A stretch of 10,633 nucleotides of DNA, taken from assembly GCA_039680225.1 (NCBI GenBank), contig JBDKTK010000345.1:1-10633 (forward strand), read 5' to 3'. A program made the translations under genes and the position numbers. This DNA comes from JBDKTK01 sp039680225. Its GTDB lineage: Bacteria > Desulfobacterota > Syntrophia > Syntrophales > UBA4778. This document shows positions 1 to 5,964 of the stretch, piece after piece (the first letter of the stretch is position 1; each line of letters opens with the position of its first letter). A model generated the notes under the pieces. It did no database searches. It worked only from the letters and a program-made list of their open reading frames with translations, and was not told where the DNA came from.

Positions 1-13
1 GGTACTTGGGAAT

Positions 14-880
14 CTACTTGGATTTGACTGCTTCGAGGATTTCCATCCCGTACTGCTCGAACTTTTTTTCGGTGAGGATCCCCGACCTGGAAAGGGATTC
101 GGCTGAATAGATGCGCTCTTTGGCGAGTTCCGCGATGTTCTGGTCGGAAAGGATCATGAAGACCGCGCGGTTTGTTTCCTTAGCCTTGTGAAAGCGCCAC
201 CTGTAAAGGGCGGCAAGGCGCCTTCTCTGGCTGGGCCTCATGTCCTGGAAACCGTCGATCCGGGTGTGCCCGCGGGAGTCCAGGACCTTTTCAGACCACC
301 TGGCCGAGGCGATTTCATCTTCGAAGGCCTTTTCGGCCTGCTTTTCGAGGTCGCGCTCCTTGAGCAATCTTTTCAGTTCCTGGTAAAGCGGGATCAGGTA
401 TTCAATATCCTCAACCGCGTATTCCATCTGCTCTCCTGTGAGCGGGCGGCAGTCCCACTGCGAGCGCTGCATCTTCTTGGATTTCTTGAGTTCGATCCCG
501 AGGTACTCCGTTATGACGGAGCCCAGGGAGAGATGATGCGATCCCAGGATGGACGCGGCCCTTTGCGTGTCGAAGATATTGCGGAAATCGAAATTGTAAT
601 CCCTTGTCAGTATCCGCAGGTCGTTGTCGCCGGCGTGGATGATTTTCAGGATAGACTTGTTTGCGAGAATATTGGCCAGAGGCGCCAAATCAGCGCTGAT
701 CGGGTCCAGCAGGTACGTGCCCAGGGGTGTCTTGGCCTGGACAAGGCAGAGCTTCTCCCGGAAATAATGAAAAGAATCATATTCTGTGTCGAGGGCGATG
801 ATCCTGGCGCGGCCGGCTTCCCTGACGACCCGCTGCAATCCATCACTGTCATCGACCCAGATGAACCCGCTTTGCGGCAT
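14..880 (-). CDS. rnd: RNase D-like 3'-5' exonuclease (DEDDy) with one HRDC domain
   Basis: The protein has 288 residues. The DEDDy nuclease motifs are all visible: Exo I as DTEYDSF with D31 and E33, Exo II as HAGDND with D87, and Exo III as YAVED with Y154 and D158. They coordinate two metal ions for 3'-5' hydrolysis of RNA, which in RNase D trims tRNA precursors and other stable RNAs. A helical HRDC-like domain covers about residues 212-285. E. coli RNase D is about 375 residues with two HRDC repeats, so this is the short single-HRDC form common outside enterobacteria. The ATG start has a GGGAG Shine-Dalgarno 7 nt upstream and a plausible promoter just above it. The gene stands alone, divergent from the dedA gene. 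A long open frame antisense to it (188-943) is a GC-driven shadow. The family is secure; the exact substrate is inferred. Confidence 0.92.
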   Translation of the reverse strand: MPQSGFIWVDDSDGLQRVVREAGRARIIALDTEYDSFHYFREKLCLVQAKTPLGTYLLDPISADLAPLANILANKSILKIIHAGDNDLRILTRDYNFDFRNIFDTQRAASILGSHHLSLGSVITEYLGIELKKSKKMQRSQWDCRPLTGEQMEYAVEDIEYLIPLYQELKRLLKERDLEKQAEKAFEDEIASARWSEKVLDSRGHTRIDGFQDMRPSQRRRLAALYRWRFHKAKETNRAVFMILSDQNIAELAKERIYSAESLSRSGILTEKKFEQYGMEILEAVKSK

Positions 881-911
881 TCCTTAGCTCCCAGTCTGAA
901 AAACTGGACAA

Positions 912-940
912 TTCATAAGGGAATCTCCGCAAATAGTCAA
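912..940 (-). promoter_or_regulatory. Predicted sigma70 promoter of the RNase D gene
   Basis: Read on the minus strand, TTGACT (-35, 935-940) is separated by 17 nt from TATGAA (-10, 912-917). The expected transcription start is near 905, giving a leader of roughly 25 nt that contains the GGGAG ribosome binding site. The -35 matches 5 of 6 and the -10 matches 4 of 6 consensus bases. The site is predicted from sequence alone. Confidence 0.55.
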
Positions 941-1039
941 TAATTTATAGGTAAAAAGATCAGAAATATCCCGGTATTATGAACGGCATGCCGCCCGCGA
1001 AGGTGCGCGCCTGGCAACTCCGGGAATTTCAGATGGGAA

Positions 1040-1067
1040 TTTTGCAGTGCCGCTACTAAGATATAAC
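1040..1067 (+). promoter_or_regulatory. Candidate weak sigma70 promoter of dedA
   Basis: TTTGCA (1040-1045) lies 16 nt before TATAAC (1062-1067), which would start transcription about 15 nt upstream of the dedA ATG. The -10 is good (5/6) but the -35 is poor (4/6) and the spacing is one short. The rest of the 209-bp gap (881-1089) holds the rnd promoter, an 8-bp GGCATGCC palindrome near 987 and nothing else recognisable. Confidence 0.35.
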
Positions 1068-1089
1068 CGGCAAATCTGCAGGGGGAGCT

Positions 1090-1725
1090 ATGCGGGATTA
1101 TACATGGCTGCTGGACAATTTCCCATATACAGGCATTTTTATCCTGCTCGTCCTGGGCGGTTTCGGCCTGCCTTTCCCCGAAGACATCATCCTGATCATC
1201 ACCGGCGCATCGATTGCCAACGGCGCCATAAGCTTCTGGCCGGCAATCCTGGCCATCTTTCCGGCGCTGCTTATCGCCGATTTCCTGCTTTATACGTCAG
1301 GCAGGAAATACGGGAGGTCCCTGGTGGAAAAAGGGAGGCTCAGCAGGGTCATTTCCCGGGAGAGCTTTGAAAAGCTCGAGTCCAGGTTCAAATCAAAGGG
1401 GGCCTGGTATATCCTTTTGGGAAGGTCGGTTGCGGGCCTCAGGGCGCAGCTCTTCCTGGCAGCCGGGGTTACCGGGATGCCTTTGAAAAAATTCATAATG
1501 GTGGATTGCCTTGCCGCCGTAATCAGCGTCAGCATCATGGTAGGAATCGGCTACATGGGAGGGAGCAGCCTGCAGGTCATCCTGAGAGATGTCACCAGGG
1601 TCGAGCACGTGTTGATAGTGGTTGCCGTGGGGCTCCTTTGCCTTTGGATCCTTGTCCGCTTCTACAGGTCGCGGTCCTGGAGGTTACGCCAGGACCTGTA
1701 TGCAAACGGAAAAGGCCAGCACTAA
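1090..1725 (+). CDS. DedA-family (SNARE-associated/VTT domain) inner membrane protein
   Basis: The protein has 211 residues, the normal size for DedA proteins. A hydrophobic N-terminal segment (about 13-40) carries the acidic PFPEDIILIITG motif (E31, D32), equivalent to the conserved acidic residues of the family's re-entrant loop. The second signature, GRSVAGLRAQLFLAAGVTGMP (about 111-131), corresponds to the 'R.iPG.R......AG...M' motif with its essential arginines. Further TM segments lie at about 50-68, 136-156 and 172-191. Family members act in membrane homeostasis, and several have been shown to transport undecaprenyl phosphate or other phospholipids. The ATG start has a GGGGGAG just upstream. 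The last 42 bp overlap the 3' end of the convergent ecfT, so neither gene has room for its own intrinsic terminator. Substrate unknown. Confidence 0.88.
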   Translation: MRDYTWLLDNFPYTGIFILLVLGGFGLPFPEDIILIITGASIANGAISFWPAILAIFPALLIADFLLYTSGRKYGRSLVEKGRLSRVISRESFEKLESRFKSKGAWYILLGRSVAGLRAQLFLAAGVTGMPLKKFIMVDCLAAVISVSIMVGIGYMGGSSLQVILRDVTRVEHVLIVVAVGLLCLWILVRFYRSRSWRLRQDLYANGKGQH

Positions 1726-2460
1726 CGCGATGGCGCCGTAATCGGCCTTGTTCAACTTAAGCTCCTTCAGGTAAGTCCTGTCGCCCCTCGCATACCCCCG
1801 CGACTCCATTGCCGCCGCTATCTCTTCGGCCCTCAGGAAGGAATTGACGGTGAGCGGCAGCGCCAGGCAAGTAATGCCCCTGATCCTCCCCTTGAGGCCG
1901 CCTTTCCCGAAATCCATGCCCCTGGCCGCCTGGGCGGTCCTGATCCTTTCATACTCGCCGACCAGGGCGGGGACAAACCGCAATGCCAGCGAAATCATCA
2001 TCGCCGCGTCATGGGAATTCACTCCCAGGAATTTCAAGGGCCGCAGCAGCCTCTCGATACCGGAGACCAGATCCGAAGGCAGGGTTGCCGCGGTCAGGAC
2101 CATGGCTGAAACGATGAGGCAGACGAATTTCCAGGTCAGCAGCGACCCGGTCGCGAGCCCTTCATGGCTGATGGAGAAACCGGGCACCTGGAACAGGGGA
2201 CGACCCGGCGTAAACAGGACGTGCAGGAGGAAGATGCACAGGAAAAAAATCGCGACCGGCCGCAGGGACCGCAGCACCTGGGCGGGGCTGATTCGGGCCA
2301 GGCAGACAAGCCCGCCGAGGACAAGGCTTACCGGCAGGACTGAAAGCGGGCCGGACCGGAAGATCACGATGCTCAGCACGAGCACCGATATTATCTTGAC
2401 CCGGGGGTCAAGCCTGTGGATCGGGGATTCCCCCGGTATGTAAAAGCCGAGGTTGAACAT
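1684..2460 (-). CDS. ecfT: ECF transporter transmembrane coupling subunit EcfT (BioN-type)
   Basis: This 258-residue CbiQ/EcfT-family protein is the T-component that couples the ATPase to the substrate-binding S-component. The N-terminus (YIPGESPIHRLDPRVKI) is the typical family start. Hydrophobic helices lie at about 22-56, 67-83 and 106-125, with a C-terminal helix at about 240-257. Both cytoplasmic coupling-helix motifs that contact the ATPase grooves are present: ARG at 179-181 in AARGMDF and SRG at 220-222 in ESRGY. It starts 5 nt after the ecfA stop, so the two are cotranscribed and probably coupled. As the only T-component beside bioY and birA it most likely serves biotin import (BioN role); whether it also serves other S-components elsewhere in the genome cannot be seen. 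Its 3' end overlaps dedA tail to tail. Confidence 0.9.
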   Translation of the reverse strand: MFNLGFYIPGESPIHRLDPRVKIISVLVLSIVIFRSGPLSVLPVSLVLGGLVCLARISPAQVLRSLRPVAIFFLCIFLLHVLFTPGRPLFQVPGFSISHEGLATGSLLTWKFVCLIVSAMVLTAATLPSDLVSGIERLLRPLKFLGVNSHDAAMMISLALRFVPALVGEYERIRTAQAARGMDFGKGGLKGRIRGITCLALPLTVNSFLRAEEIAAAMESRGYARGDRTYLKELKLNKADYGAIALVLAFSVCIQVLA

Positions 2461-2465
2461 TTGTT

Positions 2466-3314
2466 TCAGCTCTCCGCCGCTTTGCGGGAACGCGCCGCGC
2501 CCGCATTGAGGATCTCCTCGCAGGCCTCTTCAATGGTCAGCGCCTTGGCGGGGATATTCATCCCCAGGCTCCGCAGCCGCGAAACGAGTTCCGCCGCCCA
2601 GGGCACGTCCAGCCCCATTTCCCTGAGAGCGCCGGTCCGGGTGAGGATTTCTTCCGGCCTCCCCGCGAGCGCGATTTCCCCGCCGGACAACGCTATTATG
2701 CGCTGGGCGCCGACTATCTCGTCCATGTCATGCGAGACCTGGATTATGCCGATCCCCCCGGAATGAAGTTTCCTGATCAATTCCAGGACGGCGCGGCGAC
2801 CCGTCGGGTCGAGATAGGATGTGGGCTCGTCGAGGGCAATATAGCGCGGTTCCATCGCGAGGACGCCGGCCACGGCGACCAGCCGTTTTTCGCCGCCCGA
2901 AAGCGTGTAAGGGGCGCGGTCCCTCTTCTCCCAAAGGCCCACCGTGCGCAATGACGATTCGACCCTGTCCCTGATGACGTCCGGCTTGAGGCCGAGGTTG
3001 CCGGGCCCGAAGGCGATGTCCTCCTCCACGGTCATGCCGACGATCTGGTTGTCCGGGTTCTGGAAGACCATTCCCACCCGGCGCCTTATTTCCGCCGCGG
3101 AGCGCCGCTCGCGGCTGTCGAGCCCGTCAACTTCCACGGAACCCGCGGAAGGGACAAGCAGAGCATTGAGCAGCTTTATCAGGGTCGTTTTCCCGCAGCC
3201 GTTGGGGCCGATAATCGCGAGGTATTCGCCGTCGGCGATATCCAGGTTTATCCCGTTCAGGGTGGGCTTCTCTTTATTATCGTAACCGAAACGCAGGTCT
3301 CTTACGGCAATCAT
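2466..3314 (-). CDS. ecfA: ECF transporter ATP-binding subunit EcfA (BioM-type)
   Basis: This is an ABC ATPase of 282 residues with every motif intact: Walker A GPNGCGKT (36-43), Q-loop in FQNPDNQ (84-90, the form typical of ECF ATPases), signature LSGGEKR (138-144), Walker B YIALDEP (158-164) with catalytic E163, and switch H195 in SHD. It hydrolyses ATP to drive biotin uptake. Only one ATPase gene is present, so a homodimer is expected, as in BioMNY systems rather than the EcfA1-EcfA2 heterodimer. The ATG was chosen because it overlaps the bioY stop by one base (TAATG), a classic coupling arrangement. The frame stays open for 63 codons upstream inside bioY, but that stretch is low-complexity and unlike the family. 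The C-terminal segment (about 225-282) is the usual EcfA extension. Confidence 0.93.
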   Translation of the reverse strand: MIAVRDLRFGYDNKEKPTLNGINLDIADGEYLAIIGPNGCGKTTLIKLLNALLVPSAGSVEVDGLDSRERRSAAEIRRRVGMVFQNPDNQIVGMTVEEDIAFGPGNLGLKPDVIRDRVESSLRTVGLWEKRDRAPYTLSGGEKRLVAVAGVLAMEPRYIALDEPTSYLDPTGRRAVLELIRKLHSGGIGIIQVSHDMDEIVGAQRIIALSGGEIALAGRPEEILTRTGALREMGLDVPWAAELVSRLRSLGMNIPAKALTIEEACEEILNAGAARSRKAAES

Positions 3315-3907
3315 TATTTTATTCCAGTCAACTTGATCTTGTCCCTGACCTTGACCGCGATCAGGGCCGCAGCCGTTATTTTCACGGCATCTCCGGGAAG
3401 GAAAGGCAGCGCCCCGACCAACAGGGACTTTTGCAGCGAAAGCGAAGCGACTGCCGCGAGCTGAAGGACCCCGCATCCATAAATTGCGACAACCGCCGCG
3501 CACAGCGACAGCATGATCCAGGCAACGCCCGGCTTTTCCTTCAATGATATGAGCATGCCCGAAACGAATGCCCCGATCACGAAACCGTAGAGGTATCCCC
3601 CGGAGGGCCCCAGCAGCACCCCGAACCCGGCCTTGCCGCCCGCAAAGACCGGCAGCCCGATGATACCGAGCGCGATATAAACGACCTGGCTCATCGCTCC
3701 CAGCCGCCCGCCGAGCAGCGCCGCCGCCAGGAACAGGAACAGCGTCTGCAGCGTTATCGGGACGGGCGAGAAGGGCAGGGGGATTGCTATGAATGCGCCG
3801 ATGGCGGTCACCGCGCCGAACATCGAGGCGTAGACAATCCCGAGCAGGGGTTTTTCAGTTTTATTGTTCAATTCCAATTCAGCCAAAATTATCAACTCGC
3901 TGACCAC
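3314..3907 (-). CDS. bioY: Biotin ECF transporter S-component BioY
   Basis: The protein has up to 197 residues and carries the BioY hallmarks: PLPFSPVPITLQTL (43-56), GLPVFAGGKAG (84-94), GPSGGYLYGF (100-109) and PFLPGDAVK (168-176). About six membrane helices form the high-affinity biotin-binding subunit. The substrate assignment rests on these family motifs and on the adjacent birA and ECF genes. The start is uncertain. The GTG at 3905-3907 abuts a GC-rich hairpin repeat that would bury its Shine-Dalgarno region; in-frame TTG codons at 3893-3895 and 3869-3871 are alternatives, and all precede the first membrane helix. The stop overlaps the ecfA start by one base. The gene lies 78 bp after birA in the same operon. 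Confidence 0.93.
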   Translation of the reverse strand: MVSELIILAELELNNKTEKPLLGIVYASMFGAVTAIGAFIAIPLPFSPVPITLQTLFLFLAAALLGGRLGAMSQVVYIALGIIGLPVFAGGKAGFGVLLGPSGGYLYGFVIGAFVSGMLISLKEKPGVAWIMLSLCAAVVAIYGCGVLQLAAVASLSLQKSLLVGALPFLPGDAVKITAAALIAVKVRDKIKLTGIK

Positions 3908-3970
3908 CCCCTGCCCCCGCCAGGGGGATATTTTATTTTGTCCCCCTCTGGAGGGGGATAAGGGGGAGGT
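3907..3970. repeat. Two tandem GC-rich hairpin repeat units between birA and bioY
   Basis: Unit one is CCCCCTG (3907-3913), a 7-nt loop, then CAGGGGG (3921-3927). Unit two is CCCCCTC (3942-3948), a 2-nt loop, then GAGGGGG (3951-3957). Each is followed by ATA, so AGGGGGATA recurs at 3922-3930 and 3952-3960. The tail AAGGGGGAGGT (3960-3970) extends the second unit. The wording resembles short palindromic repeats scattered between genes in many GC-rich bacterial genomes, but copy number in this genome cannot be judged here. In the birA-bioY transcript both units would fold just upstream of the bioY start. Confidence 0.7.
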
Positions 3971-3985
3971 AAAAATTCTTTTTCC

Positions 3986-4975
3986 TCACCGCATCTCCTG
4001 GACAATGTCCCCCGAAAGGAATCTCCTCAGCGCGCCCGCAGCGTCCCGCAGGACGAGCGCCCCGTCCGTGTCCAGCTCCACGACAGTCCCGGCGATTGTC
4101 CCGCCCGCCGTTTCGATTTTTATTTCCTTCCCGATTATCCCCGCCAGTTCCCGCCACCGCCGCAGCGCCGATTGGAATCCATCCTGCCGGGCGGCATTGT
4201 ACCGGTGTTCGAAATCCATGAGGATGCATTTCAGCAGGGCGGCCCGGGAAAAATTCCTGCCCGTCTCGATCAGCAGCGAAGTGGCGGATTTTCGCAGTTC
4301 CGCGGGAAAGCCTCCGGCCGCGCTCCCCCGGGGGATATTGACGTTCAGCCCCAGTCCGAGGACCATATAATTGATTGAATCCAGTTCCGTGCTGATCTCA
4401 GCCAGTATCCCGGCGGCCTTTTTCCTGTTTATGAGGATGTCGTTCGGCCATTTTATCTGCACGGGCAATCCTGCCTTGTCTGCGATAACCTCCGCTGTCG
4501 AGACCGACAAGAGAAGTGTGATCCTGGCCGCCTCGGCCGGGGCCATCCCCGGCCTCAGCACAAACGAGAAATACAGGCCGAGCCCTGCGGGAGAAAACCA
4601 GTGCCTCCCCCGGCGGCCTTTCCCCGAATCCTGGGATTCCGCAACTACCAGCGTGCCCTCGGGCGCACCGTCCTCCGCAAGCCGCCGGGCCTCGACATTC
4701 GTCGAGACTGTCTGGCGCAAAAAGCGGATTTCCGAAGGGATGAACAGGTCGCCCCGGAGCGTATTGCGGAACTCGGAAGGGATGATCACGTCGTCATCGG
4801 CCAGGCGGTATCCCTTTTTGGGAGAGGACTCTATGTTGTAGCCTTCTTCCCTGAGCTTGACTATGTGCTTCCAGACGGCTGACCGGGTCATGGACATCTG
4901 CCGGCTCAATTGCTCTCCGGATTTCCATCCTGTCGCATTCTTCAGCTCGATCAGCAGCTCATCGCGGGGATTCAT
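3986..4975 (-). CDS. birA: Bifunctional biotin-[acetyl-CoA-carboxylase] ligase / biotin operon repressor
   Basis: The protein has 329 residues. A winged helix-turn-helix occupies about 4-60, with recognition-helix region MTRSAVWKHIVKLREEGY. The ligase core follows, with the STN motif (91-93), the biotinyl-adenylate loop GKGRRGR (118-124, usually GRGRxGR), KWPND (175-179) and the lysine-bearing KAAGIL (186-191). A small SH3-like C-terminal domain covers about 275-329. It joins biotin to the acceptor lysine of carboxylases through biotinyl-5'-AMP, and the HTH marks it as the repressor class. The ATG at 4975 is chosen because AAGGAAG sits 8 nt upstream; the frame extends 19 codons further but would start inside the promoter and operator. 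The first G of GRGRxGR is shifted to GKGRRG, a conservative change. It is the first gene of birA-bioY-ecfA-ecfT and is probably autoregulated. Confidence 0.94.
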   Translation of the reverse strand: MNPRDELLIELKNATGWKSGEQLSRQMSMTRSAVWKHIVKLREEGYNIESSPKKGYRLADDDVIIPSEFRNTLRGDLFIPSEIRFLRQTVSTNVEARRLAEDGAPEGTLVVAESQDSGKGRRGRHWFSPAGLGLYFSFVLRPGMAPAEAARITLLLSVSTAEVIADKAGLPVQIKWPNDILINRKKAAGILAEISTELDSINYMVLGLGLNVNIPRGSAAGGFPAELRKSATSLLIETGRNFSRAALLKCILMDFEHRYNAARQDGFQSALRRWRELAGIIGKEIKIETAGGTIAGTVVELDTDGALVLRDAAGALRRFLSGDIVQEMR

Positions 4976-5003
4976 GGCTTTGACTTCCTTAAAGTTTGCC
5001 GGG

Positions 5004-5032
5004 TTTATAACCACATCCCGATTAAATGTCAA
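5004..5032 (-). promoter_or_regulatory. Strong sigma70 promoter of the birA-bioY-ecfA-ecfT operon
   Basis: On the minus strand a perfect TTGACA (-35, 5027-5032) is followed after exactly 17 nt by TATAAA (-10, 5004-5009). Transcription should begin near 4997, leaving a leader of about 22 nt with the AAGGAAG ribosome binding site. This is the best promoter match in the window. Its -35 lies inside the left half of the predicted BirA operator. Confidence 0.85.
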
Positions 5033-5058
5033 CCTGGTTTAAAGGTCAAGGTCAACAT
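5026..5058. promoter_or_regulatory. Predicted BirA operator
   Basis: The half-sites ATGTCAACC (5026-5034) and GGTCAACAT (5050-5058) are arranged as an inverted repeat with a 15-nt spacer and pair at 7 of 9 positions. BirA operators in diverse bacteria follow the pattern TTGTnAACC, then 14-15 nt, then GGTTnACAA, so both half-site sequence and spacing fit. The left half covers the -35 of the birA promoter, where a bound BirA dimer would block RNA polymerase when biotin is abundant. Confidence 0.75.
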
Positions 5059-5110
5059 TCATCGGGATACACAAAACCCGGCAAAATATGTTATTTAACG
5101 GGCCAGGCAG

Positions 5111-5130
5111 AAGCTGTTTTAAAACTGCTT
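5111..5130. promoter_or_regulatory. Near-perfect 20-bp palindrome, possible operator
   Basis: The sequence has arms AAGC and GCTT around the exact palindrome GTTTTAAAAC (5116-5125), with 18 of 20 positions symmetric. It ends 23 nt before the ATG of the downstream membrane-protein gene, a position suited to an operator. No strong promoter is seen for that gene. The AT-rich core would form only a weak RNA hairpin, so a protein-binding site seems likelier than a terminator. Confidence 0.35.
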
Positions 5131-5153
5131 TATTCAAGGTGTTAATACAGACA

Positions 5154-5780
5154 ATGAGCGAACCAAAATCATTCTCAGAGAAACCCAGCCTCAGGGAGAG
5201 GCTCAGGAGCGAAGGAGGGGACCCGCCGGATATTCCCCCCGAACCGCCAATCATGATAACCAGTATCGCCGCTACGGGAAACGGTTACATAATGAGCATA
5301 CCGGAGCCGGGCGGGTTCAGAAATTCCGCTGCTTATGTAATATATGCCGTTGTTTTCGGCCTCATTGTGGGCTGGTACTTTGTCTGGCCTATCCTGTCCG
5401 CCCCCTCCCCGGACTCCGTCCGGGTCCTGTTGGGAGGTTTCTTCACCCTGTTGATGGTCGGGCCGCTCCTCGGCGCGCTGAAGCACTTTCTGCTGCGGAA
5501 GACGAGAGTGACAATTGTCACTGTCTCCCCCGCATTTTTTCGGGTCGAGGAAACGGAAGGACGCAAATCAAAGGTGAGGGAGATCCCCGCAGACAAGCTG
5601 GAGGACCTCATCCTGCCCGTTGAAAAAACTGAAGGCAGGCTGCGTATCCTCAAGTTGATCATCCCGACCCCCGGCATAACAGCCGTGAGCGACAAGATTA
5701 AAGTCACATTCGGCCGGGGGCTGCCCGAGCCGGAACTCCTGCATATTTATGGCCTGCTCAGGAAAGCGGTCGCAGGATAG
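5154..5780 (+). CDS. Two-TM membrane protein with C-terminal PH-like beta domain (short paralog)
   Basis: The protein has 208 residues and I recognise only a general layout. A proline-rich leader (about 23-33) and a short beta segment (35-55, NGYIMSIPEPGGFR) are followed by two TM helices at about 59-80 and 90-112. A basic stop (FLLRKTR) then leads into a beta-rich domain of about 90 residues (114-205) with alternating hydrophobic strands, as in bacterial PH-like membrane proteins. No catalytic motif is seen. It is clearly homologous to residues 182-414 of the protein encoded downstream: long runs such as GPLLGALK, FLLRKTR and GLPEPEL are shared, and so is much of the DNA. ATG 5154 is preferred; an in-frame GTG at 5139 is possible. 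It is divergent from birA. Function unknown; a membrane-anchored scaffold or sensor is a guess. Confidence 0.75.
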   Translation: MSEPKSFSEKPSLRERLRSEGGDPPDIPPEPPIMITSIAATGNGYIMSIPEPGGFRNSAAYVIYAVVFGLIVGWYFVWPILSAPSPDSVRVLLGGFFTLLMVGPLLGALKHFLLRKTRVTIVTVSPAFFRVEETEGRKSKVREIPADKLEDLILPVEKTEGRLRILKLIIPTPGITAVSDKIKVTFGRGLPEPELLHIYGLLRKAVAG

Positions 5781-5798
5781 ATTGCAGCAGATTTAATT

Positions 5799-5902
5799 CA
5801 TTTATCCGCCTCTCCCGCGGCGGCCCCGGGTGAGGCCCAGGCAAATCCCCATCCGGAATCTTCCTCGCCCCTGGCGGAAGAGGGCTGGGGAGAGGGGGAT
5901 TA
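5799..5902. repeat. REP-like hairpin repeat in the gap between the two paralogs
   Basis: The 184-bp gap contains a GC-rich palindromic element. Its core pairs CCTCGCCCC (5863-5871) with GGGGAGAGG (5887-5895) at 8 of 9 positions, and nested arms TTCC/GGAA and CGCC/GGCG lie around 5861-5879. A partial CCTCTCCC-type copy lies near 5811. The wording resembles dispersed intergenic repeats common in GC-rich genomes. An open frame runs through it into the next gene (from GTG 5830), but its product there is only arginine- and proline-rich repeat translation. Confidence 0.6.
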
Positions 5903-5964
5903 AAATCAAACACATAAAGAGCAGAAGCTCCCTTGGCCTGTCTGTGAAAAACCAAAGACCTCAT

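Larger units (their letters stand above)
4998..5082. repeat. Extended 85-bp dyad around the biotin operator
   Basis: Outside the operator the symmetry continues. ATCCCGAT (5015-5022) mirrors ATCGGGAT (5061-5068), and GCCGGGTT (4998-5005) mirrors AACCCGGC (5075-5082). The two arms read as inverted copies of one module of about 35 bp with a 3-bp length difference. The left arm holds the intact promoter; the mirrored right arm has lost both the -35 and -10 consensus. Confidence 0.65.

Noticed and set aside
188..943. 251-codon open frame on the plus strand opposite the RNase D gene
   Set aside because: It lies antisense to a gene with complete DEDDy motifs, and its product has no recognisable domain; GC-rich codon use leaves such frames open.
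3315..3503. 63-codon N-terminal extension of EcfA
   Set aside because: It overlaps bioY, is rich in Arg and Gly without structure, and the family starts at the ATG coupled to the bioY stop (TAATG).
5830..5964. 45-codon N-terminal extension of the long membrane paralog
   Set aside because: It is mostly translation of a palindromic intergenic repeat; the similarity among module starts supports GTG 5965.
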